Positions 52,445 to 62,238 of a stretch of DNA of 64,000 nt are shown here, piece by piece. This DNA is from Marimonas lutisalis. Lineage in GTDB: Bacteria; Pseudomonadota; Alphaproteobacteria; Rhodobacterales; Rhodobacteraceae. The DNA lies in the NCBI RefSeq assembly GCF_005434965.1, contig NZ_SKCI01000004.1, positions 124,001 to 188,000 of the forward strand, written 5' to 3'. The notes under the pieces are model-generated. The model saw nothing but the letters and a program-made list of their open reading frames with translations. It had not been told where the DNA came from and searched no databases. A program made the position numbers and the translations under genes. The first letter of the stretch is position 1. Each line of letters starts with the position of its first letter.

Positions 52445-52819
52445 TTACATGGACTCCAGGCAATGCCGCCGGAACGCCCGTTTCAACATGTCCAGCTCGG
52501 CGCGCAGCAAATCCATCTCGGCGCGGATGTCATCCTCGATCGCCTCGCCGGCAATCAGCGTGAACGCACCCAGCTTATCGGCCGTGTCCTTCTCGCGGAT
52601 CAGGAAGGTCTGCACGCCATCGCCGATCGCCTCCAGCGGCACCGGCACCCGCAGCCCCCAGCCCCCCTGCTGATCGGGGATCACCTCGATCCCGGGAATG
52701 GTCTGCTCATCCAGCGTCACCACGATCTGTGGCGGCGCCCCGTCTTCGCCGTCGCGGCGCAGCAGTCCTTCCCAGACCCCTTCCTTCATCCGCGTTTTCG
52801 TCAGCGTCAGATCACTCAT
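52445..52819 (-). CDS. Conserved protein of unknown function
   Basis: A 124-residue product. The N-terminal two-thirds looks beta-rich (SDLTLTKTRMKEGVWEGLLR, PPQIVVTLDEQTIPGIEVIP, GWGLRVPVPLEAIGDGVQTF), and the C-terminal part is a charged amphipathic helix (IEDDIRAEMDLLRAELDMLK) with coiled-coil character. It is not recognised. It lies 21 bases downstream of the next gene (minus strand order: 53614 to 52841, then this gene), so the two probably form an operon. No signal peptide. Confidence 0.7.
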   Translation of the reverse strand: MSDLTLTKTRMKEGVWEGLLRRDGEDGAPPQIVVTLDEQTIPGIEVIPDQQGGWGLRVPVPLEAIGDGVQTFLIREKDTADKLGAFTLIAGEAIEDDIRAEMDLLRAELDMLKRAFRRHCLESM

Positions 52820-52840
52820 CTCACCACCCTCGCTTCCGGC

Positions 52841-53614
52841 CTACAGGTCCGCCCGCGGCCGACGGCTGAAGGTCAGGTCCCTCAGCGTCACCTGGTTCAT
52901 CTGCGGCCCTTCGAAAATCAGGTCCAGCCAGATCTTCTCGACCCGCTTTTCATTCAGCTTGGTATAGGCCAGGTCGAACTCGACCATCACATCTTCGGCG
53001 CCCAGCGGCAACTCGTGCACGATCTGCTCCACGTTGGGGCCGTGCTTGACGTTCAGCCGGGCAAAGATCTCCAGCGGCTTTTCCATTTCAACGATCGTGT
53101 CCACGCGCAGCAGGTGCTTGCGCTTCAGGTCGCGCGCCGCTTCTTCGGGCAGGTCGACGACCAGCGACAGGAACGAGCCGTCGAAATTGAACACGTCCAG
53201 GCGCAGGCCAAAGGGCGCCAGGTCGGCCTCGCGCCGGTTGCGCAGCTGGCGCAGTGTCAGTTCCGAACGCTGGCAATCGTGAAACAGCGTCACCTCGCGC
53301 CCCAGCATGCTCTTCGACTCGACCGAGCTCATCCCCGGCACGGGCAGCGGCCCGCGCCACAGTTCGGGCCGCCAGGCCCAGTCGGAATCATGCGGCTTGG
53401 GAAAGGCGGTCGATCCGATCATCGGCAGCGCCAGCCGGCTTTCCGAGACATGAATCAGCTTGTCCAGATGCGCCTTCAGCCGTCTTGCCCGCCCACGCTG
53501 CGCCCGCAGCCGCGGCAGGTCCGTGCTGTCGGCCGCGCGCGCGGCCCGGGCCCAGCGGCGCACGGTGGCTTCGTGCAGAAGCTTTCTCAGATATTCACCG
53601 CCCAGTTTCGCCAT
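52841..53614 (-). CDS. Conserved Rhodobacterales-type protein of unknown function
   Basis: A 257-residue cytoplasmic protein. The N-terminus is a basic helix (ATVRRWARAARAADSTDLPR, RLKAHLDKLIHVSES), the centre contains DWAWRPELWRGPLPVPGMSS and VTLFHDCQRSELTLRQLRNR, and the rest is beta-rich with FNFDGSFLSLVVDLPEEAAR and LNEKRVEKIWLDLIFEGPQM. I believe related proteins occur in roseobacters (possibly the DUF6478 family), but I cannot name a function. It leads a two-gene unit with the following small protein. Confidence 0.7.
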   Translation of the reverse strand: MAKLGGEYLRKLLHEATVRRWARAARAADSTDLPRLRAQRGRARRLKAHLDKLIHVSESRLALPMIGSTAFPKPHDSDWAWRPELWRGPLPVPGMSSVESKSMLGREVTLFHDCQRSELTLRQLRNRREADLAPFGLRLDVFNFDGSFLSLVVDLPEEAARDLKRKHLLRVDTIVEMEKPLEIFARLNVKHGPNVEQIVHELPLGAEDVMVEFDLAYTKLNEKRVEKIWLDLIFEGPQMNQVTLRDLTFSRRPRADL

Positions 53615-53700
53615 GCCTGCCCGCTATCCGCATTTCTGCCGGTCGTTGTGTTGCCGCCGCCCGGCACAGTTTTACCGGAAACAACGTTAACGAAAAGGTC

Positions 53701-54435
53701 TCACTGGAACAAATTTGGAAACAACCTGCGCAACCCGCCCGTCTCGCGCGGTGGCACATCCGGGCTCGCGGCCTCGCCCTGCGCCTCCCGCGCCGCCTGT
53801 GCCGCCTGCGCGGCGGCAGCCTCGGCGGCATAATCCCTGATCGGGCTCGCCTCGCGCAGCGCCTCGGCCAACGCCAGCATATAGGCCTTGCCGCGCGTGC
53901 CTGCCGCCGGGCTGTCCTTCGGCGCATAAAGCGCCAGCCCCACCAGGTAACCGTTGATCAGCATCGCCCCGCGCCAATACCGCCCGTCACCCGCGCCCAG
54001 AACGCGGTCACCGCCCTCGGCCAGGTGGATCATCGAAATGCCGTCGCCGTCCGCACGCTCCAGAACCTTCGCGGGCGCCGCCGCCGTGGCCAGCGCCGCG
54101 GCGTCCGGGGCCTCTTGGCGCAGCAGGCGCGGCTGTGCCTGCACCGTCATCACCACGGGCTCCACATCCGGGCCGGACGTGCCCAGCACCGCGCAGGATC
54201 CGATCAGGGCGAAGCCGCCACTCGGCCCGGATTTGAGCGTGTTGCGATCAATGCAATATCCGCGGGGCGCGGCCACCACCACCTTGCCGCCGGCCAGGCT
54301 GGCCGATGCCAGAGGCGCCCGGCGCCCCACCGATGAATCGGACTTCTGGCCCGCAAAGCCCAGCCCGCCGCCTGCCCCTTCGCCCAGGCATCCCGCCAGG
54401 GCCAGAAACAGGGTCGCGGCCAGCCCCGGGCGCAT
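53701..54435 (-). CDS. Lipoprotein of unknown function
   Basis: A 244-residue lipoprotein: RPGLAATLFLALAGC is a signal with the lipobox LAGC. The mature part begins Gly/Ser-rich, then GKVVVAAPRGYCIDRNTLKS with paired Cys (CIDR and GSCAVL), LVGLALYAPKDSPAAG and a C-terminal Ala/Glu-rich tail (AAEAAAAQAAQAAREAQGEA) before a final PxRETGG segment. Its function is unknown. The start at 54435 is 23 bases beyond the ilvD stop, so it is probably co-transcribed downstream of ilvD. Confidence 0.72.
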   Translation of the reverse strand: MRPGLAATLFLALAGCLGEGAGGGLGFAGQKSDSSVGRRAPLASASLAGGKVVVAAPRGYCIDRNTLKSGPSGGFALIGSCAVLGTSGPDVEPVVMTVQAQPRLLRQEAPDAAALATAAAPAKVLERADGDGISMIHLAEGGDRVLGAGDGRYWRGAMLINGYLVGLALYAPKDSPAAGTRGKAYMLALAEALREASPIRDYAAEAAAAQAAQAAREAQGEAASPDVPPRETGGLRRLFPNLFQ

Positions 54436-54457
54436 CGCGCGCCCGGGCAAACCTGTC

Positions 54458-56185
54458 TTACAGGTCCATGTAGCCATGCTTCTCGGCCTTGCCGCCGGGA
54501 TGGGTCACGGCACCCTTGTAGGTCGCGCCGACCTGCTGGGCATATTTCCAAAGCGCGCCCGAGCCGTAGATCGTCTCGCGCGGGCCTTTCCAGTCGGCCT
54601 TGCGCGCCTCCAGCTCATCGTCGCTCAGGTCCACGCTGATCTCGCCCTTGATGGCGTCGATGGTGATCATGTCGCCATCCTTCAGCAGCGCGATCGGGCC
54701 GCCATGCGCGGCCTCGGGGCCCACGTGGCCCACGCAGAACCCCCGCGTCGCCCCCGAGAACCGGCCATCGGTGATCAGCGCCACCTTCTTGCCCATACCC
54801 TGGCCCGACAGGGCCGCTGTGGTGGCCAGCATCTCGCGCATACCGGGCCCGCCCGACGGACCCTCGTTGCGGATGACGATCACTTCGCCTTCCTTGTATT
54901 GCCGTGCCTTCACCGCCTCGAACGCGTCTTCCTCGCATTCGAACACGCGCGCCGGACCGGTAAAGACGATGTCCTCTTCGGCCATGCCCGCGATCTTCAC
55001 GATCGCGCCCTCGGGCGCGACATTGCCCTTCAGGCCCACGACGCCACCGGTTTTCGAAATCGGCTTGTCGACCGGATAGATCACCCGGCCATCGGCCTCG
55101 CGGGTGATCATGTCCAGCTCCTCGCCCATGCTCCGCCCGCTGGCGGTGATGCAATCTTCGTGCATCAGGCCCGCCTTGCGCAGCTCCTTCATCACGACCG
55201 GCACGCCACCGGCCTCGTAAAGGTCCTTGGCCACGTATTGCCCGCCCGGCTTCAGGTCGACGAAATAGGGCGTGTCGCGGAAGATCTCGCAGACGTCATC
55301 AAGGAAGAAGTCGATCCCCGCCTCGTGCGCGATCGCCGGCAGGTGCAGGCCGGCATTGGTGCTGCCGCCGGTACAGGCCACCACGCGGGCGGCGTTTTCC
55401 AGGCTCTTGCGGGTCACCACGTCGCGCGCGCGGATGTTCTTCTCGATCAGGTTCATCACCGCCCGGCCCGAGGCCTCGCCATACTGGTCGCGGCTCTCGT
55501 AGGGTGCCGGCATGCCCGAGCTGTTCATCAGCGCCAGGCCGATCGCCTCGCTCACGCAGGCCATGGTGTTGGCGGTGAACTGCCCGCCACAGGCCCCCGC
55601 CGAGGGGCAGGCCACGCGTTCCAGGATGTCCAGCTCGGCATCGCTCATGTTGCCGGCCTGGTGCTGGCCAACGGCCTCGAATACGTCCTGCACCACCACG
55701 TCCTTGCCGTTCAGGCGGCCCGGCAGTATCGACCCGCCATAGATGAACACCGACGGCACGTTCAGGCGCACCATCGCCATCATCATCCCCGGCAGGCTCT
55801 TGTCGCAACCGGCCAGGCCCACGATCGCGTCATAGCAATGCCCGCGCATGGTCAGCTCGACCGTATCGGCAATCGCCTCGCGGCTGGCCAGCGATGCGCG
55901 CATGCCCTCGTGGCCCATCGCGATCCCGTCGGTCACGGTGATGGTGGTGAACTCGCGCGGCGTGCCATGCGCCTCTTTCACGCCGCCCTTCACCGCCTGC
56001 GCCTGACGGTTCAGCGCGATGTTGCAGGGTGCTGCCTCATTCCAGCAGGTCGCGACACCCACCAGCGGCTGGTGGATCTCAACATCGCTCAGACCCATGG
56101 CATACAGATAGGACCGGTGCGGTGCCCGCTGGGGCCCCTCGGTCACGTGGCGGCTGGGCAGTTTGGACTTGTCGAATTTGGTCAT
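54458..56185 (-). CDS. ilvD: Dihydroxy-acid dehydratase
   Basis: IlvD dehydrates 2,3-dihydroxy acids in isoleucine and valine synthesis using an Fe-S cluster. The 575-residue protein has [15 protein letters not shown] with two cluster Cys, [19 protein letters not shown] with the third, then [14 protein letters not shown] and [39 protein letters not shown] with the catalytic Ser is near the C-terminus. The chain begins at ATG 56185; a longer in-frame frame upstream is rejected. The 144-bp gap to the divergent desaturase contains a stable hairpin at 56251-56276. Confidence 0.96.
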   Translation of the reverse strand: MTKFDKSKLPSRHVTEGPQRAPHRSYLYAMGLSDVEIHQPLVGVATCWNEAAPCNIALNRQAQAVKGGVKEAHGTPREFTTITVTDGIAMGHEGMRASLASREAIADTVELTMRGHCYDAIVGLAGCDKSLPGMMMAMVRLNVPSVFIYGGSILPGRLNGKDVVVQDVFEAVGQHQAGNMSDAELDILERVACPSAGACGGQFTANTMACVSEAIGLALMNSSGMPAPYESRDQYGEASGRAVMNLIEKNIRARDVVTRKSLENAARVVACTGGSTNAGLHLPAIAHEAGIDFFLDDVCEIFRDTPYFVDLKPGGQYVAKDLYEAGGVPVVMKELRKAGLMHEDCITASGRSMGEELDMITREADGRVIYPVDKPISKTGGVVGLKGNVAPEGAIVKIAGMAEEDIVFTGPARVFECEEDAFEAVKARQYKEGEVIVIRNEGPSGGPGMREMLATTAALSGQGMGKKVALITDGRFSGATRGFCVGHVGPEAAHGGPIALLKDGDMITIDAIKGEISVDLSDDELEARKADWKGPRETIYGSGALWKYAQQVGATYKGAVTHPGGKAEKHGYMDL

Positions 56186-56329
56186 GTCGGGCCTCCCGGA
56201 AAACGTCTCGATCCGGAATAAACAAGGGGCGCACGGGGCACAAGGCCGTATGACGCGGGGACCCGCCCCAGCGTCACGTTTGACAGACCGCCCCACCTTG
56301 CCCGACCCTGACAGGCAGGAGGAACCACC

Positions 56330-57271
56330 ATGACCCCGGCACCCCGGCTCTTCACATCCGACGAGATCCGCCCGCTTGCCCGGCGCTCGGACCTGTGGGG
56401 CGCATGGCTGGTGCTGCATTGCTGGGGCGTCATTGCCGCGGCCATGGCGCTTTTCCTGCTCTGGCCCAATCCGCTCACGCTTCTTGTCGCGGTCATGCTC
56501 ATCGGCTCGCGTCAGCTGGGCCTCGCGATTCTCATGCACGAGGCGGCGCATAACGCGCTCTTCAAAACCCGTTGGCTCAACGAGTTCGCGGGCGACTGGC
56601 TCTGCGGCCGGCCAATCCTGGCCGATCTGCCCGCCTACCGCCGCTACCACCTCAAGCATCACCGCTACACGCAAACTGAAGACGACCCCGATCTCGTCCT
56701 GTCGGCGCCCTTCCCGACAACCCGCGCCTCGCTGCGCCGCAAGATCCTGCGCGATCTTACTGGCCGCACCGGCCTGAAACTGCGCGCCCAGCAGATCGCC
56801 TTCGCCTTCAAGACAGCCTTCGATCCCGACATCACCGCCGATGCAGACGGGCTCTCGCAGGCTTTCGCCGGACCGGCCCTGGGCAAATCCTTGCTCGCCA
56901 ATGCGCTGCTCTTCGCGCTCTTTACCGCGATCGGCGCCTGGTGGTGGTATCCCGTGTTCTGGCTCCTGCCGCTGCTCACCTGGTATCAGCTCGTCGTGCG
57001 CATCCGGAACATCGCCGAACATGGCGCGGTCGACCGCACGGCCGACCCGCTGCGTAACACCCGCACCACGCTGGCCGGGCCGCTCATGCGCATCTTCGTG
57101 GCGCCCTACTGGGTGAACTACCACCTCGAACATCATCTCGTGATGCACATGCCCTGCCACAACCTGCCGCGCCTGCATGACATTCTGATCGCGCGCGGCC
57201 ATGGCGATACCATGCAGATCGGGCGTTCTTACGCCGACGTGCTGCGCCTCGCCTCCTCGCGGCCCGGCTAA
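56330..57271 (+). CDS. Fatty acid desaturase
   Basis: A 313-residue di-iron membrane desaturase. The three His boxes are HEAAH near residue 71-75, [15 protein letters not shown] near 107-121 and [20 protein letters not shown] near 265-284, each beside hydrophobic helices ([28 protein letters not shown]). Spacing and sequence recall bacterial desaturases or ketolase/hydroxylase relatives (some act on carotenoids or sphingolipid-like substrates). AGGAGGAA precedes ATG 56330. Whether it alters membrane fluidity or another lipid cannot be told. Confidence 0.83.
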   Translation: MTPAPRLFTSDEIRPLARRSDLWGAWLVLHCWGVIAAAMALFLLWPNPLTLLVAVMLIGSRQLGLAILMHEAAHNALFKTRWLNEFAGDWLCGRPILADLPAYRRYHLKHHRYTQTEDDPDLVLSAPFPTTRASLRRKILRDLTGRTGLKLRAQQIAFAFKTAFDPDITADADGLSQAFAGPALGKSLLANALLFALFTAIGAWWWYPVFWLLPLLTWYQLVVRIRNIAEHGAVDRTADPLRNTRTTLAGPLMRIFVAPYWVNYHLEHHLVMHMPCHNLPRLHDILIARGHGDTMQIGRSYADVLRLASSRPG

Positions 57272-57313
57272 GGCATCTGGCGGCAGCCTCTGCTTGGCGT
57301 TATTGCTGGGCCT

Positions 57314-58201
57314 ATGCGTTACGCCGCTCATCACCTGCTGTCCGATCCCGCCCGCCCCAGCGCCCAGCTGTGGCGGCTGGCACTCGGCGTGGCGATCGTC
57401 GTGGCCTGCTTCTTTGCCATGGGCTTTGCCTATTTCAACCTGCTGGCCGAACTGGTCACCCAGGATGAATGGCCAACCCTCGCCGCCGAGATCGACGAAG
57501 GCTCCACCCCCCGCGGCATGCTGGCGCTGCTGGGGTCCTTCGGGCTGATTTCCCTGTCGCTCGCCCTGGTGCTGCGCAGCCTGCACAGGCGCAGGTTCGT
57601 CACCCTTGTCGGCCCCCTGCCACGCGCCGCGGCCGATTTCTTCCGCGTGGCCATCGCGCTCACCGCCCTCGCGGTGCTCCTGTGGCTATTGCCCGAACCC
57701 GATCTGATGGTGCCGCAACCCAACCTGCCGCTCTTGCGCTGGCTGGCGCTGCTGCCGCTGTCCCTGCCGCTCCTCTTCGTGCAGATCAGCGCCGAGGAGT
57801 TTGCCTTTCGCGGCTACCTGCAAAGCCAGCTCGCCGCGCGCTTCTCGCAACCGGTGATCTGGATTCTCGGGCCGTCTCTGCTCTTTGGCCTGCTGCATTA
57901 CGATCCAGCGACGCAGGGCGCCAATGCCGCCATCTTCGCCGTCGCCGCGTGCCTCTTCGGGCTGGCCGCCGCCGATCTGACGGCGCGATCCGGCAATCTC
58001 GGGGCGGCGCTGGCGCTGCACCTGTCGGTCAATATTCCCGCGCTGCTGGTCACCGCGCCCGCCGGTCATATGTACGGGCTGGCGCTGGGCACCTATCCGT
58101 TCACGCTCGATGACACCGCCGCCCGCGCGGTCTGGCTTCCCTATGACACGCTGGTGCTTCTGTGCTCGTGGCTGGCCGCACGCCTGGCAATCACCCGATG
58201 A
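57314..58201 (+). CDS. CPBP-family intramembrane metalloprotease (CAAX-type), first
   Basis: A 295-residue protein with eight hydrophobic segments. The CPBP signature [17 protein letters not shown] near residue 155-175 holds the EExxxR glutamates, and the following [13 protein letters not shown] has the His of the second motif. CPBP members are Abi-type proteases acting on prenylated or other membrane peptides. It is followed directly by a paralogue, with a four-base overlap. The desaturase ends 42 bases earlier; a common transcript is possible. Confidence 0.83.
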   Translation: MRYAAHHLLSDPARPSAQLWRLALGVAIVVACFFAMGFAYFNLLAELVTQDEWPTLAAEIDEGSTPRGMLALLGSFGLISLSLALVLRSLHRRRFVTLVGPLPRAAADFFRVAIALTALAVLLWLLPEPDLMVPQPNLPLLRWLALLPLSLPLLFVQISAEEFAFRGYLQSQLAARFSQPVIWILGPSLLFGLLHYDPATQGANAAIFAVAACLFGLAAADLTARSGNLGAALALHLSVNIPALLVTAPAGHMYGLALGTYPFTLDDTAARAVWLPYDTLVLLCSWLAARLAITR

Positions 58202-59118
58202 CACACCGCCGCCCGTCGCCCTATGCCGCGCATCGCGGTTTCATCGCGCCTGCACTCGGTACGCCCGGGCTGCGCCCGGTGATCCTCGGCTTCATCGTCA
58301 TCGAAACGCTCTACGAAATCGGTCAGCGCGCCTTCGGCTACCTGCTGGACACCTTCGCACCGGCCTTCGCAGACAGCGTGTTCTACGGCGATACGCCGCC
58401 GGGCATGCTTACCAATCTCGCCTCGTTTCTCATCCTCATTCTCACGCTCACGCTGGTGCTGCGCTTCGTGCACGGGCGCGGGCTGGCCAGCCTTCTCGGC
58501 CCTCCCGGTCTCGCCTTCACGCAGTTCCGCGCGGCGCTTCTGCCGCTTGCTGCCGTCGTTCTGCTGGTCGAACTGTCCCCGCCATGGTGGAGCCTCGACA
58601 CCATCGCCGAGATCCGCCCGCCGCTTCTTTGGCTGGCGCTGCTGCCCATCGGCATGGCCGCCCTTCTTATCCAGACCAGCGCGGAAGAGCTCTTCTATCG
58701 CGGTTACCTGCAACAGCATATCGCCGCGCTCATGCCCTGGCCTGTGGCCTGGCTGGTCATCCCCAACCTCGTCTTCGCGCTCGCGCACTGGAACGCCTAC
58801 GCGCCGCTGATCATCAACGCCCAGTACCTGCTCTGGGCTTTCGTCTTCGGGCTGGCGGCATCCGATCTCACCGCGCGCTCCGGCTCGCTCGGCCCCGCCA
58901 TCGCGCTGCACCTCGTCAACAACGCCTACGCGTTCCTGTTCTATGGCGAACTGCGCGGCCCCGACTCGGGCCTTGCGCTTTTCCTCTTTGATCCCGACGC
59001 GGTGATGCAGCCTTTTTCACCGGACGAAGCCCTGCCCTTCCTGCCCGTTTCGCTGATCGTCGAGCTCATCCTTGTCGGCCTCATGTGGCTCGCCGTGCGC
59101 GTCGCGCTCAGGCGCTGA
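58198..59118 (+). CDS. CPBP-family intramembrane metalloprotease (CAAX-type), second
   Basis: A 306-residue paralogue of the preceding protein with the same layout: about eight helices, SAEELFYRGYLQQHIAA as the catalytic motif, and LVFALAHWNAYAPLI with the His. A third segment SDLTARSGSLGPAIALHLVN contains the further conserved His. ATG 58198 overlaps the previous stop; the in-frame GTG/CTG region upstream is not needed. Two adjacent CPBP genes with clearly different sequences suggest different substrates or a heteromeric complex; this is inference. Confidence 0.83.
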   Translation: MTHRRPSPYAAHRGFIAPALGTPGLRPVILGFIVIETLYEIGQRAFGYLLDTFAPAFADSVFYGDTPPGMLTNLASFLILILTLTLVLRFVHGRGLASLLGPPGLAFTQFRAALLPLAAVVLLVELSPPWWSLDTIAEIRPPLLWLALLPIGMAALLIQTSAEELFYRGYLQQHIAALMPWPVAWLVIPNLVFALAHWNAYAPLIINAQYLLWAFVFGLAASDLTARSGSLGPAIALHLVNNAYAFLFYGELRGPDSGLALFLFDPDAVMQPFSPDEALPFLPVSLIVELILVGLMWLAVRVALRR

Positions 59119-59184
59119 TTGCATTTCACGGCCCGTGCAATTATCTCGAACCCAACGCAGCGGCAGGAAAAGAGGCGCATCGCG

Positions 59185-60132
59185 ATGAACTGGATCACCA
59201 ATTATGTCCGGCCCCGGATCAACTCGATCTTCTCGCGCCGCGACACGCCGGAAAACCTGTGGTCCAAATGCGATGGTTGCGGCACCATGCTGTTTCACCG
59301 CGAACTGCGCGAAAACCTCAATGTCTGCACCTCCTGCGGCCATCACATGGCGATCACGCCCCGCGATCGCTTTACCGCGCTCTTCGACGGCGGCATCTTC
59401 ACCGAGATCGACGTGCCGACACCGCTCGAAGATCCGCTGAAATTCCGCGACCAGAAAAAATATCCCGACCGGATGAAAGCCGCGCAGAAAGCGACCGGCG
59501 AAAAAGAAGCCATGCTCGTGGCCGAGGGCGAAATGGGCCGCACCCCGATCGTTGCCGCGGCACAGGATTTCTCGTTCATGGGCGGCTCGATGGGCATGTA
59601 TGTCGGCAACGCCATCATCGCCGCCGCCGAACGCGCGGTCGAACTGAAACGCCCGCTGATCCTCTTCTCCGCCGCCGGCGGCGCCCGCATGCAAGAGGGC
59701 ATCCTCAGCCTGATGCAGATGCCCCGCACCACCGTGGCCGTGCAGATGCTGAAAGAGGCGGGCCTGCCCTACATCGTCGTGCTCACCCACCCCACCACCG
59801 GCGGCGTGACCGCGTCCTACGCCATGCTGGGCGACGTGCAGATCGCCGAGCCCAACGCACTGATCTGCTTTGCCGGTCCCCGTGTCATCGAACAAACGCT
59901 CGGTGAAAAACTGCCCGACGGCTTCCAGCGCGCCGAATACCTGCTCGATCACGGCATGCTCGACCTCGTGACCCCGCGCACCGAACTGCGCGACGAGCTG
60001 ATCACCATCACCCGAATGCTGATGGGCCAGCCCCCCGCCGTCGCCGGCGATCTGCCCGCCCCGGGTGACGTGGCCGATGCGACGCCGCCGGAAACGGCGG
60101 AGGAGCAACCCGCCGAAGCCCCGCAAAAATGA
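59185..60132 (+). CDS. accD: Acetyl-CoA carboxylase carboxyltransferase subunit beta
   Basis: AccD and AccA transfer the carboxyl group from biotin to acetyl-CoA in the first step of fatty acid synthesis. The 315-residue protein has an N-terminal zinc finger CDGCGTMLF and CTSCGHHMA, then the crotonase-like core with [32 protein letters not shown] and [21 protein letters not shown] short Pro/Ala/Glu-rich tail ends the protein. The start at 59185 follows an AGAGG-type site. folC overlaps its stop, the usual accD-folC pairing. Confidence 0.96.
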   Translation: MNWITNYVRPRINSIFSRRDTPENLWSKCDGCGTMLFHRELRENLNVCTSCGHHMAITPRDRFTALFDGGIFTEIDVPTPLEDPLKFRDQKKYPDRMKAAQKATGEKEAMLVAEGEMGRTPIVAAAQDFSFMGGSMGMYVGNAIIAAAERAVELKRPLILFSAAGGARMQEGILSLMQMPRTTVAVQMLKEAGLPYIVVLTHPTTGGVTASYAMLGDVQIAEPNALICFAGPRVIEQTLGEKLPDGFQRAEYLLDHGMLDLVTPRTELRDELITITRMLMGQPPAVAGDLPAPGDVADATPPETAEEQPAEAPQK

Positions 60133-61400
60133 CCGCCCGTTCCGACGCCATCCTCGAGCGGATGATGGCGCTGCACCCCAAGATCATCGACCTCACGCTC
60201 GATCGCGTCTGGCGCCTGCTCGACGCGCTCGGCAATCCGCAGAACGATCTGCCCCCGGTGATCCACATCGCCGGTACCAACGGCAAGGGCTCCACCCTCT
60301 CGATGATCCGCGCGGGGCTCGAAGGCGCGGGCAAAACGGTCCATGCATACACCTCGCCTCATCTGGCGCGGTTCCACGAACGCATCCGCCTTGCCGGCGA
60401 TCTGATTTCCGAGGATCACCTGACCGCCGTGCTCGATGAATGCTATGCCGCCAATGGCGGCGAAAGCATCACCTATTTCGAAATCACCACCGTGGCCGCG
60501 CTTCTCGCCATGGCCCGCACCCCGGCGGACTATACCCTGCTCGAGGTGGGCCTCGGCGGCCGGCTCGATGCCACCAACGTGATCGGGAAACCCGCCCTTA
60601 CCGTCATCACGCCCGTGTCCTTCGATCACCCGCAATTCCTCGGCAACACCGTCGCCGAGATCGCGGGCGAAAAGGCCGGCATCCTCAAGCCGGGCGTGGC
60701 CTGCGTCGTCTCGCGCCAGCCCGAAGATGCGATGGCGGTGATCGAGGCCCGCGCCGACGCGGTCGGCGCGCCGCTGCTGGTGCAGGGCCGTCAGTGGGAC
60801 GCATGGGAGGAACGCGGCCGCCTTGTCTATCAGGATGAAACTGGCCTGCTCGACCTGCCACCGCCTGCCCTGATGGGCGCGCACCAGTTCCAGAACGCCG
60901 GCGCCGCGATCACGGCGCTGCGCCACCTTGGCTTTGGCGAAGACGCGGCCGAGGCCGCGGTCACCCGCGTCAGCTGGCCCGCCCGCATGCAGCGCCTACG
61001 CACCGGCCCGCTGATCGACACCCACCCGGGCGCCGAGTTCTGGCTCGATGGCGGCCACAACGCCGCCTGCGGCGAAACGCTGGCCGAAACCCTCACCCGC
61101 CTGCCCGAGCGCGATACCCATCTCGTCTGCGGCATGATGAACACCAAGGATGTCGCGGGCTACCTCGCGCCGCTTGTTCCCCACGCCGCCAGCCTCACCG
61201 CCGTGTCGATCCCGGGCGAAACCAACACCCTGCCCGCCGACGAAACGGCAAAACACGCCACCGCCGCGGGCATCCCCGCCGGCACCGCCACCAGCGTCGC
61301 CGATGCGGTGCAGGCAATCACCGCCGAAAATCCGCAGGCCCGCATTCTGATCTGCGGCTCGCTCTACCTCGCCGGCACCATCCTGCGCGACCACGGCTAA
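60129..61400 (+). CDS. folC: Bifunctional folylpolyglutamate synthase / dihydrofolate synthase
   Basis: FolC adds glutamates to folates and makes dihydrofolate. The 423-residue protein has the ATP-binding P-loop [20 protein letters not shown] near residues 46-65, then [30 protein letters not shown] and [20 protein letters not shown], all typical of the Mur-ligase-like family; [18 protein letters not shown] is the C-terminal domain motif. It overlaps accD by four bases. A GANTC-rich regulatory region follows its stop. Confidence 0.95.
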   Translation: MTARSDAILERMMALHPKIIDLTLDRVWRLLDALGNPQNDLPPVIHIAGTNGKGSTLSMIRAGLEGAGKTVHAYTSPHLARFHERIRLAGDLISEDHLTAVLDECYAANGGESITYFEITTVAALLAMARTPADYTLLEVGLGGRLDATNVIGKPALTVITPVSFDHPQFLGNTVAEIAGEKAGILKPGVACVVSRQPEDAMAVIEARADAVGAPLLVQGRQWDAWEERGRLVYQDETGLLDLPPPALMGAHQFQNAGAAITALRHLGFGEDAAEAAVTRVSWPARMQRLRTGPLIDTHPGAEFWLDGGHNAACGETLAETLTRLPERDTHLVCGMMNTKDVAGYLAPLVPHAASLTAVSIPGETNTLPADETAKHATAAGIPAGTATSVADAVQAITAENPQARILICGSLYLAGTILRDHG

Positions 61401-61411
61401 CCACCTGAAAC

Positions 61412-61506
61412 GACTCAATTCCTTCGAATCGCCTTCTTTTCCTCGGCGAATCGCAGGCATCGCGAATCACTTTATGTTGACTGATTCGCGATGATTCGCC
61501 TATATC
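61412..61506 (+). promoter_or_regulatory. GANTC-rich promoter region of the rhodanese-LysM unit
   Basis: Six GANTC (CcrM methylation) sites occur at 61412, 61426, 61448, 61464, 61483 and 61493. A perfect 12-bp inverted repeat (61458-61469 and 61482-61493) and an 8-bp outer repeat (61445-61452 and 61493-61500) overlap a candidate promoter: TTGACT at 61477-61482 and TATATC at 61501-61506, 18 bases apart. Two GATTC sites lie within the promoter spacer. Confidence 0.6.
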
Positions 61507-61586
61507 TGGGACAGCAGTCAAAGCGCGCCCACCTTGGCACCTGCCGGCCATGAACACGCGGCGCGCACGGAACTTCGGGGGAAATC

Positions 61587-62222
61587 ATGCTGCGCTACCT
61601 GCGCCACGCGATCGCGTTTTTTATCAGTTTCACGTTACCAGTTGCCGCCGGCGCGCAAGAGGTTCGCATCACGCCCGACACGCCCGCGCGCACCATCATG
61701 TTGAACGGCGAAACGCTCGTCATCGAGCGTATCCAGGACACCACCCATCGCCTCAACAGCGAGTTCACCAAGACATCGCGGCCCTGCCCGCCCTTCTGTA
61801 TCCTCCCGATCAGCGCCGCACCCGGCGTCGCAACCGTGGGCGAGATCGAGGTGATGGACTTCCTCGAAGACACCGTCGCGCAGGGCAAGGGCCTGCTGAT
61901 CGACAGCCGCGTGCCCGAATGGTTCGCCAAGGGCACGATCCCCGGCGCCGTCAACGTGCCGTTTTCCACGCTCGAACCCACCAACCCCTACCGCGATGAA
62001 ATCCTCAAGGCGCTCGGCGCACGCCAGAACGGCACCGGCTGGGATTTCTCCAACGCGCTCGACCTGATGATGTTCTGCAACGGCCCGTGGTGCGATCAAA
62101 GCCCGCGCGCGATCCGCAACCTGACCGATGCGGGCTACCCGGCCGAAAAGATCCGCTACTACCGCGGCGGCATGCAACTGTGGATGCTGCTCGGCCTCAC
62201 CGTCCGCACCCCGACAAGCTGA
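61587..62222 (+). CDS. Exported rhodanese-domain protein
   Basis: A 211-residue protein with a signal peptide (residues 1-23, cleaved near AGA-QE). The rhodanese domain begins GEIEVMDFLEDTVAQGKGLL, then LIDSRVPEWFAKGTIPGAVN and the active loop MMFCNGPWCDQSPRAIRNLT, where the Cys of CNGPWC is the catalytic sulfur carrier; the second Cys is an addition. It probably acts in the periplasm on sulfur or thiol groups. A GGGGGA ribosome site precedes the start. It is 16 bases before the LysM gene, so both are one unit. Confidence 0.84.
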   Translation: MLRYLRHAIAFFISFTLPVAAGAQEVRITPDTPARTIMLNGETLVIERIQDTTHRLNSEFTKTSRPCPPFCILPISAAPGVATVGEIEVMDFLEDTVAQGKGLLIDSRVPEWFAKGTIPGAVNVPFSTLEPTNPYRDEILKALGARQNGTGWDFSNALDLMMFCNGPWCDQSPRAIRNLTDAGYPAEKIRYYRGGMQLWMLLGLTVRTPTS

Positions 62223-62238
62223 GATCGGGAGGAGTGAC

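Noticed and set aside
56186-57586. Extension of the ilvD open frame to over 1000 codons
   Set aside because: The extension runs antisense to the desaturase, and IlvD homologues begin at the [13 protein letters not shown] start at 56185.
61424-61500. tRNA-like T-loop strings (TTCGAATC and relatives)
   Set aside because: No acceptor stem, anticodon arm or CCA-compatible end could be arranged around them; the repeats fit nested palindromes and GANTC sites instead.
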